Assembly (NCBI RefSeq): GCF_963082655.1
Contig: NC_081553.1
Location: forward strand, 37,415,474 to 37,479,473
Source: Stomoxys calcitrans
Taxonomy: Eukaryota; Arthropoda; Insecta; Diptera; Muscidae
DNA: 64,000 nt
Direction of reading: 5' to 3'
The notes beneath the pieces were generated by a model, which did not search any database, had not been told where the DNA came from, and saw only the letters and a program-made list of their open reading frames with translations. Position numbers and translations under genes: made by a program. Shown here piece after piece: positions 34,037 through 45,407 of the stretch; the first letter of the stretch is position 1, and every line of letters starts with the position of its first letter.

Positions 34037-35050
34037 AATTGGTGGATTTAAGATTCTAATATCTCTCAGACCACTCTCGAAAGTCATTTCGAAAATTGAA
34101 AAATTTAACCATTTCGTCTGTTTTTATGTTACCCTTTATCCACCATAGAGATAATCCTACTAATGGACCGTTTGTGTAGCCTAAACAAAATTTCTTGGGC
34201 CCATACTACCAAATTGTATAGATTTAAAACTTTAAAACCTTAGTAACTTAAACTGTGGACAAAAAGGACACCAACACCACAAAACCAACTAAAAAAAATC
34301 ACACTCTGTTTTAAGCCTGCCCCCCCTCACCTCGAACTCACCAAGCAATCAACATTAGCCTGGACATTCCTCAACTGTCACTCTTTATCATGATCCGTGT
34401 CTTTTGAAGAGATGTGTTTTCAAGATTTATGTTTGCCTAAATGCCGGCTGCTATGATGGCTGTGATGAAAACATATTCATAAACGTTTCTTCCAACTTTT
34501 TTCCTATATTTTTTTTTTCAACTCCTAGCTTGACATGTTTTGTGTTGTGTTGTCTTTGCATCGGACCATGTTTGTCGCGTCTAAACTCATGTCACAAGTC
34601 TTAGTGGCCATATTAGCCACCATGGAAATCTCATCACCATAGAAATGAAGCTTAAAAAAAATGGAAAAACTTGGTATAAGCGGAAGAATGTTACAAATAC
34701 ATATCAATGATCAGAGATTTGGGCTTTGGAGCCTTATCTAAACATTTATGTCGTATTTTTGCCTAAATGACTCTTTTCATCTCGGCTAAGCTAAGCCAAC
34801 TTTTGGGTTTGTTTTTTTTTTTTCTCTGCTTCTTTTAACATGACATGTGTGGCGCATCACTTCTTCGTGGAAGGTTATGGCTATGACCATGCATGGCTTG
34901 GCAGGCTTTAGGAAAACTTGGCCATCCTTTTGGAGCTGTGTATATAAAAATATAGCCATGTTTGTAATTTGCATTAAAGGCGATTTTATGTCTTTCTTTT
35001 GGGCCTATTTGCATTTGTACACTGTAGAAAAATCTGACTTGGGACTTTGA
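34037..35050. other. Unique sequence, no gene recognised
   Basis: T-rich tracts near 34495-34525 and 34810-34830. No motif or repeat family is recognised. Confidence 0.5.
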
Positions 35051-35732
35051 TGAGTTGAAAGGCCCCTGGGGTGATAGTTGGTGGGTTTAGGTGGTGGTGT
35101 GGACCCCAGTAACTTGATCCCGAGAGTGGGTATCAAGTTCGTACTATACTCCCTAATACCTCTCATTTGAGCCCCATATTGGCACGGTCGGTAAATATGT
35201 TCGATTTAGGGGTGTTTTGTGGAGTGGGTAGTCCCCCAGACACTTAGCCCTGAAAAAATATCAGCATCGTGCTCTACTCGCAAATGCCATTTATTTAAAC
35301 TCCCTATTGCCATTGGTTTTAGGGGAGTTTATGGTATGAGGCGTCCCCCAAACACTTGGCCCCAAAATTGGATATCAAAATCGGGTTCTATTCTCAAATA
35401 CCTTTGATTTGAGTCACATATTGGCATGATTGGTAAATTTTTACCCTGTGGAGGGTGTTTTGGGGAAGGGCGATGCCCCAAATACATGGTCCCGTATTTG
35501 GATATTCGTATTCTATTCCCAAATACCTTTATTTGAGCCCCATATTGCGATGGTTAGGAAATAATTGCTGTTTGTGAGGTATTTTGGCAAAGGGGTAGAC
35601 CTCCAGAAAATTGGTCCCGAAAATGGCAATGGCCAATACCTTTTATTTGAGCCCCACATTGACATGGTAGGTAAATATGCCCGATTTAGGGGTGTTTTGA
35701 AGAGTTTTGAGAAACACTTAGCCCTGATAATA

Positions 35733-35968
35733 TTGGGTTGCCCAAAAAGTAATTGCGGATTTTTCATATAGTCGGCGTTAACAAATTTTTTCACAGCTTG
35801 TGACTCTGTAATTGCATTCTTTCTTCTGTCAGTTATCAGCTGTTACTTTTAGCTTGCTTTAGAAAAAAAGTATAAAAAAGTATATTTGATTAAAGTTCAT
35901 TTAAAGTTTTATTAAAAATGCATTTAGTTTCTTTTAAAAAATCCGCAATTACTTTTTGGGCAACCCAA
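35733..35968 (+). mobile_element. 236-bp mariner MITE, copy 5
   Basis: TA at 35731-35732 and 35969-35970, termini identical to copy 4. It interrupts a Helitron-type monomer between 'cttagccctgata' and 'tatcaccatcgtgctc'. Confidence 0.93.
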
Positions 35969-36339
35969 TATATCACCATCGTGCTCTATTCTCATGTATC
36001 TACATTTATTTGATCCCTATATTGTCATTGGCCTCGAAATCGGATATTAAATTTGATTTTTTAACTCAAACCCCTCAATGAAAAAGTCGGCACATATGTC
36101 GGGGTTGGGGTATGGGCCCTAAAAACTATCATTATCGAGCTCCAGTGTCTTGAAGACCCAAATTGTCTTGAAAAGCAAGTACATCCTATTTGGGGGTTGT
36201 TATGGTGGTGAAACGTCCCCTGAACAGTTGGTCCAGAATGTTGATATCAGACTTGTGATCTTCTCCCAAATACCTTTCATTTGAGCCCTATAATTCCATA
36301 GTCGGCAAACATGATCGGCTTGGGGGATTGGGCGCCCAC

Positions 36340-36728
36340 TAGAGCTGACAAAATATCGATGGCACTATCGATACTATGGACAATTTTTTTTGTCTAAATG
36401 TCGATTGATATTTTTCCTATCGATACTATCGGCAAAGTTCACTTTTTTGTTAAATGGAACAAAATCGAGATATCCGACACTTAATGTATCCTATAAAATA
36501 CATTGTGCCTATAGAGGGCGCCATTTTTTCTACGATTGGTATAACATTTTGTACAACGATATGCATTGATATCGCTTCCATATAAAACGATCTTCTGATT
36601 TTCACTTTTCATTTTCGTTTAAAACACAGGTGATGGGAATTTAATGATAGTATCGATGCTATCGATATTTATTATTACAAACATCGAAAATATCGAATGT
36701 TTCTGTTATCGATAATTTGCCATCTCTA
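36340..36728. mobile_element. hAT-type MITE, 389 bp
   Basis: Termini TAGAGCTGACAAAATATCG and, at the other end, the inverse of TAGAGATGGCAAATTATCG, flanked by the 8-bp duplication GCGCCCAC (36332-36339 and 36729-36736). An 8-bp duplication and TAGAG-type ends fit the hAT superfamily. The interior is rich in ATCGAT and TATCGATA palindromes (36356-36430 and 36640-36715). There is no transposase. Confidence 0.85.
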
Positions 36729-37654
36729 GCGCCCACTCAGTGACTTGGCTCTAAAAGTTTATATCAGATTCGTGTTCTACTCTAAAACACCTCTCATTTG
36801 AGCCCCATATTGCAATGGTCAGCACATACTTCCTATTTGGGTGGTGTTATGGGGGTGGGATAGCCCCATTGACACTTTTTCCTTAATATTTTTATCATAT
36901 TCGTGCTTTACGCCCAAAGACCTTTCATTTAAGCCCCATATTGCTATGGTCGTAAATTTGTCCTCTTTGGGTAATGCTTTTGGGGAGGGGCGGCCCCCCA
37001 AATACTTAGTCCTACATTTGGATACCAGATTCGTATTCTACACTCAAATACCTTTCATTTAAGCCCCATATTGGTATGGTCAGTAAATAAGTTCTGTTTG
37101 GGGGGTATTTTGGGGAGGGGGTAGACCCCCAGAAATTTGGTCCCACATTTGGATGTCATATTCGTATTCTACTCGCAAATTCCTTTCATTTGAGACCCAT
37201 ATTGCCATGGCCGGTAAATATGTCCGATTTAGGGGTGTTATGGGGGTTGGGGTGGTCCTACAATTGCATTTCAGATACGTTTTCTAATTTTAAATACCTT
37301 TTATTTGAGTCCCATATTGTCGTTATTGGTCTATATATACATTTGGTAGGTTTTGGGGGTGGGGTGGCCCCCCCTAGGTACCCCACCCGAAATTTGGACA
37401 CCGAATTTTTGTCTTTAGGTTACTGTAAGAGAACACACAAAATTTCGCTTAAATCGCACCACCCATCTCCGTGATCAGGTGTTTCTGAAGGTTAGGGTTA
37501 GGGGGAGGGTCCGCCCCCCTTCAGATATTAAAAATTATAGTACCCTATTTTCACCACGGGATCATTTTGCACCGTCAAGAAAATCGGTTCAGCCGTTTTT
37601 AAGTCTATAAGGAACACACAAACAATCACAAATTGATTTTTAATTTTAGACAAC

Positions 37655-38640
37655 TTTCATTAAAATCCCATCTTGTCCCGTTTGGTATACTTCTCCGTTT
37701 GGGAAATTCGTTTGGGGTGGAGCGACTTCCCGCAAATTGACCCAAATTATTATATCATTTTCGTTTTCTACTCTCGAAAACTTTTTGTAAGAGTCCCATT
37801 TTAGTCCTGCTCGGTGTATATATCCATTTGGTGCATAATTTTGGGGTAGGGCGATCCGACTTGAAATAGATGCCAAACTTTTATATAAGTTTCGTATTCT
37901 ACTCTCAAGGAGGAGGCCACCCTAGCGCAGAGGTAAGCATGTCCGCCTATGAAGCTGATCGCCTGGGTTCGAATCGTGGCAGGAACATCAACAAATTTTT
38001 TTTTCATCGGTGGTTATCCCCTCCTAATGCTGGGTACATTTGTGAGGTACTTGGCCATGTAAAAATTTCTCCCCAAAGAGATATCGGCTATAAAAAGGTC
38101 CCTTATCATTGAGCTTAAAATTGAATCGGACAGCACTCATTGATTTGTGAGAAGTTTGCCCCAGTTCCTTAATGGAATTTTCATGGGCAAAATTGCAAAT
38201 GCATTCTACTCTCAAGTACCTTTCGATTGAATTCCATATTGTCCCGATCGGCCTACGTGTATTTTTGGGGGTGATTTTTGAGTTGGGGTGGTCCCCCAGG
38301 GGCTTGACCGCAAATTTGTATATATGTTTCGTATTCTACTTCCAATTAACTTTCAATTAATACCTATATTGCTCCAATCGGTAATAATGCCCTTTTTTGG
38401 ACAGTTTTTGGTGTTAGGGCGGGCCTCCCGGCACGTGAGGTCGAATTTGTTTATCAAGTTCGTATTCTACTCTTGAGTACCTTTCATTTGATACTCAAAT
38501 AGTCCCAAACGGTAAACATGTTTCTTTGGGTGGGTTTTGGGATAGGGCGTCCCCCTCCCCGGTTATTTCATCCCAAATATGTGTTTTTGGGCTACCATAA
38601 GGTGGCATCCAAAATTTCACTTAAATCGATGCACACATCT
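37655..38640 (-). mobile_element. Helitron-type tandem repeats, second block
   Basis: Further degenerate ~130-bp monomers ('cattaaaatcccatcttgtc', 'attgaattccatattgtccc', 'catttgatactcaaatagtc'). It is split by a SINE at 37910-38202 and fades out by ~38640. Confidence 0.7.
37910..38202 (+). mobile_element. tRNA-derived SINE with 14-bp target duplication
   Basis: Exact flanking repeats ATTCTACTCTCAAG (37896-37909 and 38203-38216). Contains A box 'ctagcgcagaggtaagc' and B box 'gggttcgaatcgtggcag', then 'tataaaaaggtcccttatca' and the 3' end 'gggcaaaattgcaaatgc'. With both ends defined it gives the true element length here as 293 bp, and fixes insertion by target-primed reverse transcription. 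Confidence 0.93.
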
Positions 38641-38888
38641 CTGAGATCTGGCGATATCCTCGCGGATATCACACAAAATAAAGTAAGTTAAAGCCTTACA
38701 AGTTCCAAAAGTCATACACGATCTTACACCAAAGCAAAAAAAATTTGAATTGAATAAAAGAGTAGCTGTACTTCTAAGAACGCGGTGAATTTCCGAACAT
38801 CGTGTTTTTGGACGAACAATTCGCAAGCTTCACAAATAATCATTTTTATGTTACCAAAGCACATACTAGAATTTGAGCCTTCGAATGG
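38641..38888. other. Short unique gap
   Basis: No feature recognised between the Helitron-type block and the SINE. Confidence 0.4.
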
Positions 38889-39299
38889 CAAATTACAAAT
38901 TTTGCCCATGAAAATTCTATTAAGGAACAGGGGCAAACTTCTCACAAATCAATGAGTGCTGTCCGATTAAATTTTAAGGCTCAATGATACGGGACCTCCT
39001 TTTCACAGCTGAGTTCGAACGGCGTGCCGCAGAGCGACACCTCTTTGGGGGGAAGTTTTTACACGGCAAAGTGTCTCACAATGCTGTGTTAGGAGGGGAT
39101 AACCAGGGATAGCCAGGATTCGCACAGCTGAGTTCGAACGTCGTGCCGCAGAGCGACACCTCTTTGGGTGGAAGTTTTTACACGGCAAAGTGTCTCACAA
39201 TGTTGTGTTAGGAGAGGATAACCAGGGATAGCCAGGATTCGCACCCAGGCGTTCTGCATTGTAGTCGGACATGGAAACCTCCGCGCTACGGTGGCCTCC
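38889..39299 (-). mobile_element. tRNA-derived SINE with internal 119-122 bp tandem duplication
   Basis: 3' end at left ('gcccatgaaaattctattaa'), A-box end at right ('ctccgcgctacggtggcctc'). The segment starting 'cacagctgagttcgaacg' occurs at ~39006 and again at ~39126, each running to 'gggatagccaggattcg', with a few substitutions. The element is therefore about 410 bp instead of ~300. Confidence 0.9.
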
Positions 39300-39408
39300 T
39301 TCGGGCCACCCAAAGTAATTTTCCATCTCAAGTGATCGTATAGGCACCTGTGACCCCTCTTCCATCTTTTTTATCGAGCTGTCAAAGTTAATGCGACTTA
39401 TTATCGGG

Positions 39409-40104
39409 AAGTAGTTAAAGCGCGCTAAGTTCGGCCGAATCTTGGGAACCCACCACCATAAAAGACCGATTTGGACCGTACATGGCACAGTTGTTGGAAG
39501 TCATAGAAGGACACCACGTGCAAAATTTCAGCCAAATCAGACCAAAATTACGACTTCCAGGGGCTCAAGATGTCAAATGGAGCGATCGGTTTATATGGGA
39601 GCTATATCAGGTTATAAACCGATTCGGACCGTACTTAGCACATTTGTTGGAAGTCCTTTCGGAACACCATATGCAAAATTTCAGCCAAATCGCATATAAA
39701 TTGGGGCTTGTAAGGGCTCAAGAAGTCAAATCAGGAGGTAAGTTTATATGGGAACTATATCAGGTTATAGACCGATTTGGACCGTACTTGGCACAGTTGT
39801 TGGAAGGCATAACAAAACACCACTTGACAAAATTTCAGCCAAATCGGGCACAAATTGCGGCTTCCAGGGGCGCAAGATGTCAAATCTGGCGTTCGGTTCA
39901 TATGGAAGCTATATCAGGTTATAGACCGATTTGGACCGTATTTGACACAGGTGTTGGAAGTCATAAGGGAACTTTTTACGCAAAATTTCAGCCAAATCGG
40001 GCAAAAATTGCATCTTCCAGGGGCTCAAGAAGTAAAATCGAGAGATCGGTTTATATGGGAGCTATATCTTAATCTGAACCGATATGGCCCATTTGCAATC
40101 TCCA
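39409..40104 (+). mobile_element. 153 family, subfamily B, left arm of an inverted pair
   Basis: Head 'agtagttaaagcgcgctaag' with 'ttcggccgaatcttgggaac', then four to five monomers at the 153-bp register. It ends in the tail start 'gatatggcccatttgcaatc' without a tail hairpin. Confidence 0.85.
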
Positions 40105-40131
40105 AGAACACCAAATGGACATGTACACCGA

Positions 40132-40990
40132 ATAGGTCGTTGGGAATTGCAAATGGGCCATATCGGTTCAGATTTAGATATAGCTGCCATATAAACCGAT
40201 CTGCCGATTTTACTTCTGGAGCCCCTGGAAGCTGCATTTTTTATTCGATTTGGCTGAAATTTTGCACATCGTGTTCTGTTATGACTTCCAACAACTGTGC
40301 TAAGAACGGTCCGAATCGGTTTATAACCTGATATAGCTCCCATATAAACCGATCTCCCGATTTGACTTCTTCAGAGCTTGGAAGCCTTAACTTTCATCCG
40401 AGTTGGCTGAAATTTTGCACATAGTGTTCTGTTATGACTTCCAACAACTGTGCCAAGTACGATCTAAATCCGTCTATAACCTGACATACTTCCCATATAA
40501 ACCGATCTCCCGATTTGACTTCTTGAGCCCCTGGAAGCCTCAACTTTCATCCGATTTAGCTGAAATTTTGCACATAGTGTTCTGTTATGACTTCCAACAA
40601 CTGTGCCAAGTACGGTCCAAATCGGTTTATAACCTGATATAGCTCCCATATAAACCGATCTTCCGACTTGACTTCTTGAGCCTCTGGAAGCCTCAACTTT
40701 CCCCCGATTTGGCTGAAATTTTTACACATAGTGTTCTATAATGACTTTCAACAACTGTGCTAAGTACGGTCCGAATCGGTCTATAACCAGATATAGCTCC
40801 CATATAAACCGATCTCCCGATTTGACTTCTTGAGCCCCTGGAAGCCGCAATTTTTGTCCGATATAACTGAAATGTGCCAAGTACGGTCCGAATCGGTGTA
40901 TAACCAGATATAGCCCATATTTTAGCAGAACCCATGGTGATGGATTCCCAATATTCGGCTCGGCCCAACTAAGCACGCTTTTACTTGTTA
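40132..40990 (-). mobile_element. 153 family, subfamily B, right arm of an inverted pair
   Basis: Begins 'ggtcgttgggaattgcaaat', the inverse of the tail start of the left arm. It carries about five monomers and ends with head 'cggcccaactaagcacgctt' and 'ttacttgtt'. The two arms are separated by only ~27 bp of unrelated sequence. Confidence 0.86.
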
Positions 40991-41984
40991 TCATATGAAT
41001 CAATAAAATCTATTTTCACACAAAAATATAGCCGTTTGAATTGGTAGTACTACGTGTCAGCTACCCTATTTTCTAACATACAAATTTTTATAAAAAAATG
41101 TAAACAAACATTTTTAAATCACAAAATTTTACTACAGGAATTTCAATCTTTTTTCTCCACTTTTTCTTTCTGTGTAAAACCACCATTTGTAGTGCCCAAT
41201 CTATCTGTTTTGTACCATCTTTTGTCCAAGATGGATGATGTCTTTCATAGATTTTATGCATTTTCTTATGGATTTTGGCATTCATTTGGCGGTATGCTAA
41301 TCTTTAGTAGACTCTTCCACAATTCCAGCTTAGTTCCAGCTTTATATTCATACCGTCCTTCCTTATGCTGTCTGCTGGTGTGTCATAAAGTCTAGATAAT
41401 CTCTTTTCTAATACCCTCCCAAGTCCGGGTATGAGGCAAACAAAAAAAAAAAAAAAATGTTCCCATTGCCAGCAACTTGCCGTTAAATGACTGCTAAATG
41501 ATCATATTTGCGCTAATATTTAGAGCAATTATTTACCATTTACGTGCAACAGTCAAGCCGATAGAGTGACCGCCCATATTAGTTTTGATCTATTGTTGGA
41601 TAAATTATTTTGAAAAATCGATTTCAATTAAAATAATCAATCAAATGGATGGTAGATGGCGTACGCTGCTAATGGTGCCACTACTGCTGCTGCACCATAA
41701 CAGAAATTAAATATCTGTGCAATCTGTGAAATATGTTTTTAAATTAATTTTTTCTTACAAAATCTAGTCGTTGCATGCCAGAGGTGTTGGGAAACATTTG
41801 ATTTGATTTCTAATAATCACTATGTGTAATAAATTAAAGCAAATGGGGGCATTAGGAAATATGATTTTATGTGTATGGCGTTTTTAGTTGTAATTAAATG
41901 CTTATTTCTGAGAGAATGGTGTCAAAGACAAGAAAAATCTTTATCAAATTTGTCCATGAGTGATATTGTTTTTCGACTTCTTCC
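40991..41984. other. Unique sequence, no gene recognised
   Basis: A poly-A run near 41442-41457. Short open frames have no known content. Confidence 0.5.
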
Positions 41985-42472
41985 TTTGAGGACCTGGCAA
42001 GCCTAAGTGTAGGTGGTGTTTTGGTGGCACGTCCCCCATAAACTTTGGCTCAAAATTGGATAGCAGATTTGCTTTTTGCTCCCAAATATTTTGAGTCCCA
42101 AATTGTCATGATTGGTCTATATACCCGTTTGGCGGGTGTAAAAGGTGGGACGGCCCCCATAGCCACCCCAAAATTTGGATTCCAAACTTTTGTTTTTGGG
42201 TTACTATAAAAATGCAAACAAAATATCCTTTGATTCGCCCCACCCTACTTCGAGATCTGGCATTTTTGAGAACACTAGAATTTGGGACGAAGAGTATTTT
42301 TGTGGTAAGGGTCCGCAACCCATTACGATATTAACAAATTGCTGCTTCCAGACCATATTAGTAATCTACTCCCGAATACCTTTCATTTGAGTCCCATATT
42401 GTCCAGATCTTCTCTTATGCCTATTTGTGGGTGCTTTGAGGTCGGGGCGGCCCCCTAGGTACTTGGACCCAA
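41985..42472 (-). mobile_element. Helitron-type tandem repeats, fragment
   Basis: Monomers with 'ttttggtggcacgtccccc', 'tgagtcccaaattgtcatga', 'gtttggcgggtgtaaaaggt' and 'tttgagtcccatattgtcca'. It is cut at a T run by the 153-family element starting at 42473. Confidence 0.7.
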
Positions 42473-42879
42473 TTTTTATACCCTCCACCATAGGTAGGAG
42501 ATATACTAATTTCGCCATTCCGTTTGTACCAAGCCGAAATATTCGTCTGAGACCCCATAAAGTATATATATTCTTGATCGTCATGATATTCCAAGTCAAT
42601 CTAGCCATGTCCGTCCGTCCGTCTGTGGAAAGCACGCTAACTTTTGAAAGTGTAAAGCTAGGCGCTTGAAATACTTCTTATAAGTGTAGGTCCGTTGGGA
42701 TTATTAATGGTCCATATCGGTCCATGTTTTAATATAGCAGCCATATAAACCGATCTTGGATCTTGACTTCTTGAGCCACTAGAAAGCGTTATTCTCATCC
42801 GATTTGGTTGAAATTTTGCATGCGATGTTTTGTTATGGCTTTGCTTTGGATGGTTTAAATCGGTACATAACCTCATATA

Positions 42880-44498
42880 TTTTATATATAAAATTCAATT
42901 TGTGTTTGTTTGTTCCGTATAGACTCAAAAACGGCTGAACCGATTACCTTGAAATGTTCACAGATTGTGTAGGTTGGTCTGGAAGGAAACATAGTCCATA
43001 TAATTTTTTTTAATTGGGAAGGGGGCGGACCCTCTCCCTTACCCCAAAAGTACTACCCAAAAACAAAGGTGGACCAATCGGGACAATATGGGATTCAAAT
43101 GAAAGGTTTTCAAGAGTAGAGAACGAATTTCAAAAATAAAAGTTGGGCCCAAGAACCTGGGGGGCCGCCCAGCCCCAAAACCCCTTAAATAGGTTTATTT
43201 GACGATCATGACAATATGGGACTCAAATGAAAGGTATTCGGGAATAGTTTACGAATATGGTCAGGAAGTAGGAAAAGACTTTATAATTTATTGATAACGG
43301 AAGGGGGCGGACCCTCCACCATTACCACAAAAGCACCACCCAAAATGAAAAGTGGATCGATAAGGACAATATGGGTATCAAATGAAAAGTATGGGGGAGT
43401 AGATTACGAATCTGGCATACAAATTCATGTCGAAGTATAGGGGGTCACCCCACCCCCACCAAAAACGCCAAAAAATTGGCACATAAGCCAATCACGGATA
43501 TATGGGAGTCGGTTTGTTTGTTCTGTATAGACTGAAAAATGGTAGAACTCATTTTCTCGAAATTTTCACATTTTGTGTAGGTTGGTCTGAAAGGAAACAT
43601 AGGCTATATATCGAAAGGGGGAAGGAGCGTGCCGTCCGCTTTATGCCAAAAACACAACCCAAAATCAAAAGTGGAACGAACGGGACAATATAGGAAAGGT
43701 AATGGAGAGTAGAATACGAAAGTGGTTTTAAAATTTGAGTGTAAGTACCCATCGGGCCGCTCCAGTCCAAAAACTACCCCAAAAAGGCATATTGAACGTT
43801 CATTTCAATATGGGACTCAAATGAAAGGTTTTGCGGAGTAGATTTCGAATCTGGCATACAAAATCAGATCGAAGTATAGGGGGTCATGCCACCTCTCAAA
43901 AACGCCATTGGGCCCCTTATGACTATATGATACTTGGCTGAACCGATTTTTCCCAGCGGGTAGTAGAAAACGAGTTTGATAGCCAATTTTTAAGCCAAGT
44001 GTTTTGGGGTACACCCTATAGCACCCCCTAAACTGAACCTGATTTCCGTTGGCAATAAAGAACGAATTTATATATCTAATTTAAGCTATTTCAAAGTGCT
44101 GGTGCCCGTCCGATCCCGGTTCAAGTTTAAACTCAATGATAATTTTATAGCCTATACTATCCGATTTGGTTCATATTTTATCCCGGTTCGATCCCGGTTC
44201 AAGTTTAAACTCAATAATAATTTTATAGCCGAGTCTAAACCGCGTCCCGCAGTGGGACACCTCTTTGCGGAAAAATTTTTAAATTACCATGCATGGCATT
44301 GTACCTTGCAAATGTCGCCTACATTAAGAGAGGATAAACACCGCTTTGTCCGATGTTCTCGCCAGGATTCGAAGGCGTTCAGCGTCATATGCTACAATAG
44401 CACGAATTCGATATCCACATTCAGGGCGCGGTGTTCCCACCTTAAAAAGATATTCGAGAGTTAAAGAAGGCGCAGCGGATCGGGCCCGGTTCGGCTAG
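42880..44498 (+). mobile_element. Helitron-like non-autonomous element, ~1.6 kb
   Basis: 5' end 'ttttatatataaaattcaat' and leader 'gtttgttccgtatagactca..cggctgaaccga'. Several degenerate ~130-bp monomers follow ('ggggcggaccctc', 'gacaatatgggactcaaatg'). The 3' end is 'ggcgcagcggatcgggccc..ttcggCTAG' at 44495-44498, followed by T. A^T insertion and a CTAG end fit Helitrons; the 5' TC has changed to TT. There is no Rep/helicase. A SINE is nested at 44098-44395. Confidence 0.82.
44098..44395 (-). mobile_element. tRNA-derived SINE nested in the Helitron, rearranged
   Basis: Antisense SINE with its internal part starting twice: 'gatcccggttcaagtttaaa' at ~44112 and ~44190. Then 'ccgcgtcccgcagtgggaca', the truncated B-box complement 'gccaggattcgaaggcgtt' and an end at 'gcgtcata'. 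The A-box end is missing. Confidence 0.8.
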
Positions 44499-44869
44499 TA
44501 GCTCCCATATAAACCGATCTTCCAATTTTTTAAGCTGCTAGAGGTCGTAATAACTACCTGATTTGAATGAAATTTGTCCATGTTTTCTTTTAATAGCTGC
44601 CATATAAACCGATATCCCTATCAGACTTCTTTAGCTCCATGATGCTGCTATTACTATCCGATTTGGTTCATATTTTAGACATGGTGCTTTGCTGTGACTT
44701 TCAACATCAAAGAACCGATATCGCATTTGACACAGAAGTGGAAGTGCTCAATTTTTAAACTTATGAACCACGGGAAGTATGTCCAAAATCGGTTTATAAC
44801 GGTATATATCACCTACGTGTTATCTTCTGAATTGACTACGACAATTTCTTCAAAGACTTGAGAAATACG

Positions 44870-45012
44870 ATCCGTGGAGGATGCAAACATTAAATTCGTA
44901 CTCCACTCCTGAATATCTTTCATTTGAGTCCGATATTTTCTCGATCGGTCCACTTTTGATTTTGGGCGGTACTTTTGTGGTATGGGGAAGGGTACGCCCC
45001 CCTCCCCCCTCT
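44870..45012 (-). mobile_element. Single Helitron-type monomer
   Basis: 'cctgaatatctttcatttga', 'gtccgatattttctcgatcg' and 'gggtacgccccc': one degenerate monomer next to the SINE at 45013. Confidence 0.65.
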
Positions 45013-45178
45013 CTCTTTTGGAGAGAAGTTTTACATCGCATAGTACCTCACAAATGTTGCCAGCATTAGGAGCGAAAAACCATCACTGAAAATTTTTTCT
45101 GATGGTCTCGCTAGGAATTAACCCCAGGCGTTCAGCGTCATAGGCGGACATGCTAACCTCTGCGCTACGGTGACGTCC
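45013..45178 (-). mobile_element. tRNA-derived SINE, 5' half
   Basis: Starts inside the element ('tttggagagaagttttacat') and runs to the A-box end 'cctctgcgctacggtgacgt'. The B-box complement is degenerate ('aggaattaaccccaggcg'). Confidence 0.82.
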
Positions 45179-45407
45179 AGATTGTTTCCTGTAAATTTCC
45201 ATATATAGCCAAATATGAAAAAAAAATTTCGCCTGCTGGGCTTTACTTTGATTTTTCCTATGGTTTTTCATACGGGGATCCAGGGGTCTTTGCCCTAAAA
45301 ACGGACTTCAGATTCGTGTTCCGGGGGTCAAAATTAAGGAGGTGCAAAAAATTAAAAAAAATCGGGGGGTGCGTAAAGTACATTTTTCTCCTAATTTTGT
45401 TTTATTT

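Larger units (their letters stand above)
35051..37648 (-). mobile_element. Helitron-type tandem repeat element, 3' end not found
   Basis: Degenerate monomers of about 115-131 bp anchored on 'tttgagccccatattgc' (e.g. ~36801, 36932, 37062, 37193), each with a G-rich 'gggtggtgttatgggggtgg' and a C-rich 'ggtccgccccc'-type segment. The right end (37585-37648) is the inverse of the 5' leader of the element at 55799 ('cggttcagccg', 'ctataaggaacacacaaac', 'aaattgatttttaa'). The CTAG terminus expected near 35050 is not visible. It was entered by a mariner MITE and a hAT MITE. Confidence 0.75.
42473..44830 (-). mobile_element. 153 family, subfamily A-like, split by a Helitron
   Basis: Tail hairpin at 42476-42510, GTCCGTCCGTCCGTCTGTGG tract and one and a half monomers to 42879. 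The monomer resumes at 44499 with 'tagctcccatataaaccgat' and decays by ~44830. The break falls between 'cataacctcatata' and 'tagctcccat', a continuous string in intact monomers, so the Helitron between is a clean later insertion. Confidence 0.84.

Noticed and set aside
37912..37990. tRNA gene (A and B boxes, GGTTCGAATC)
   Set aside because: The boxes belong to the head of a dispersed SINE with a target duplication. The cloverleaf is not intact and many copies exist.
35051..38640. Short proline/glycine-rich frames in the Helitron-type repeats
   Set aside because: They fall in degenerate ~130-bp monomers with variable spacing and frequent stops.
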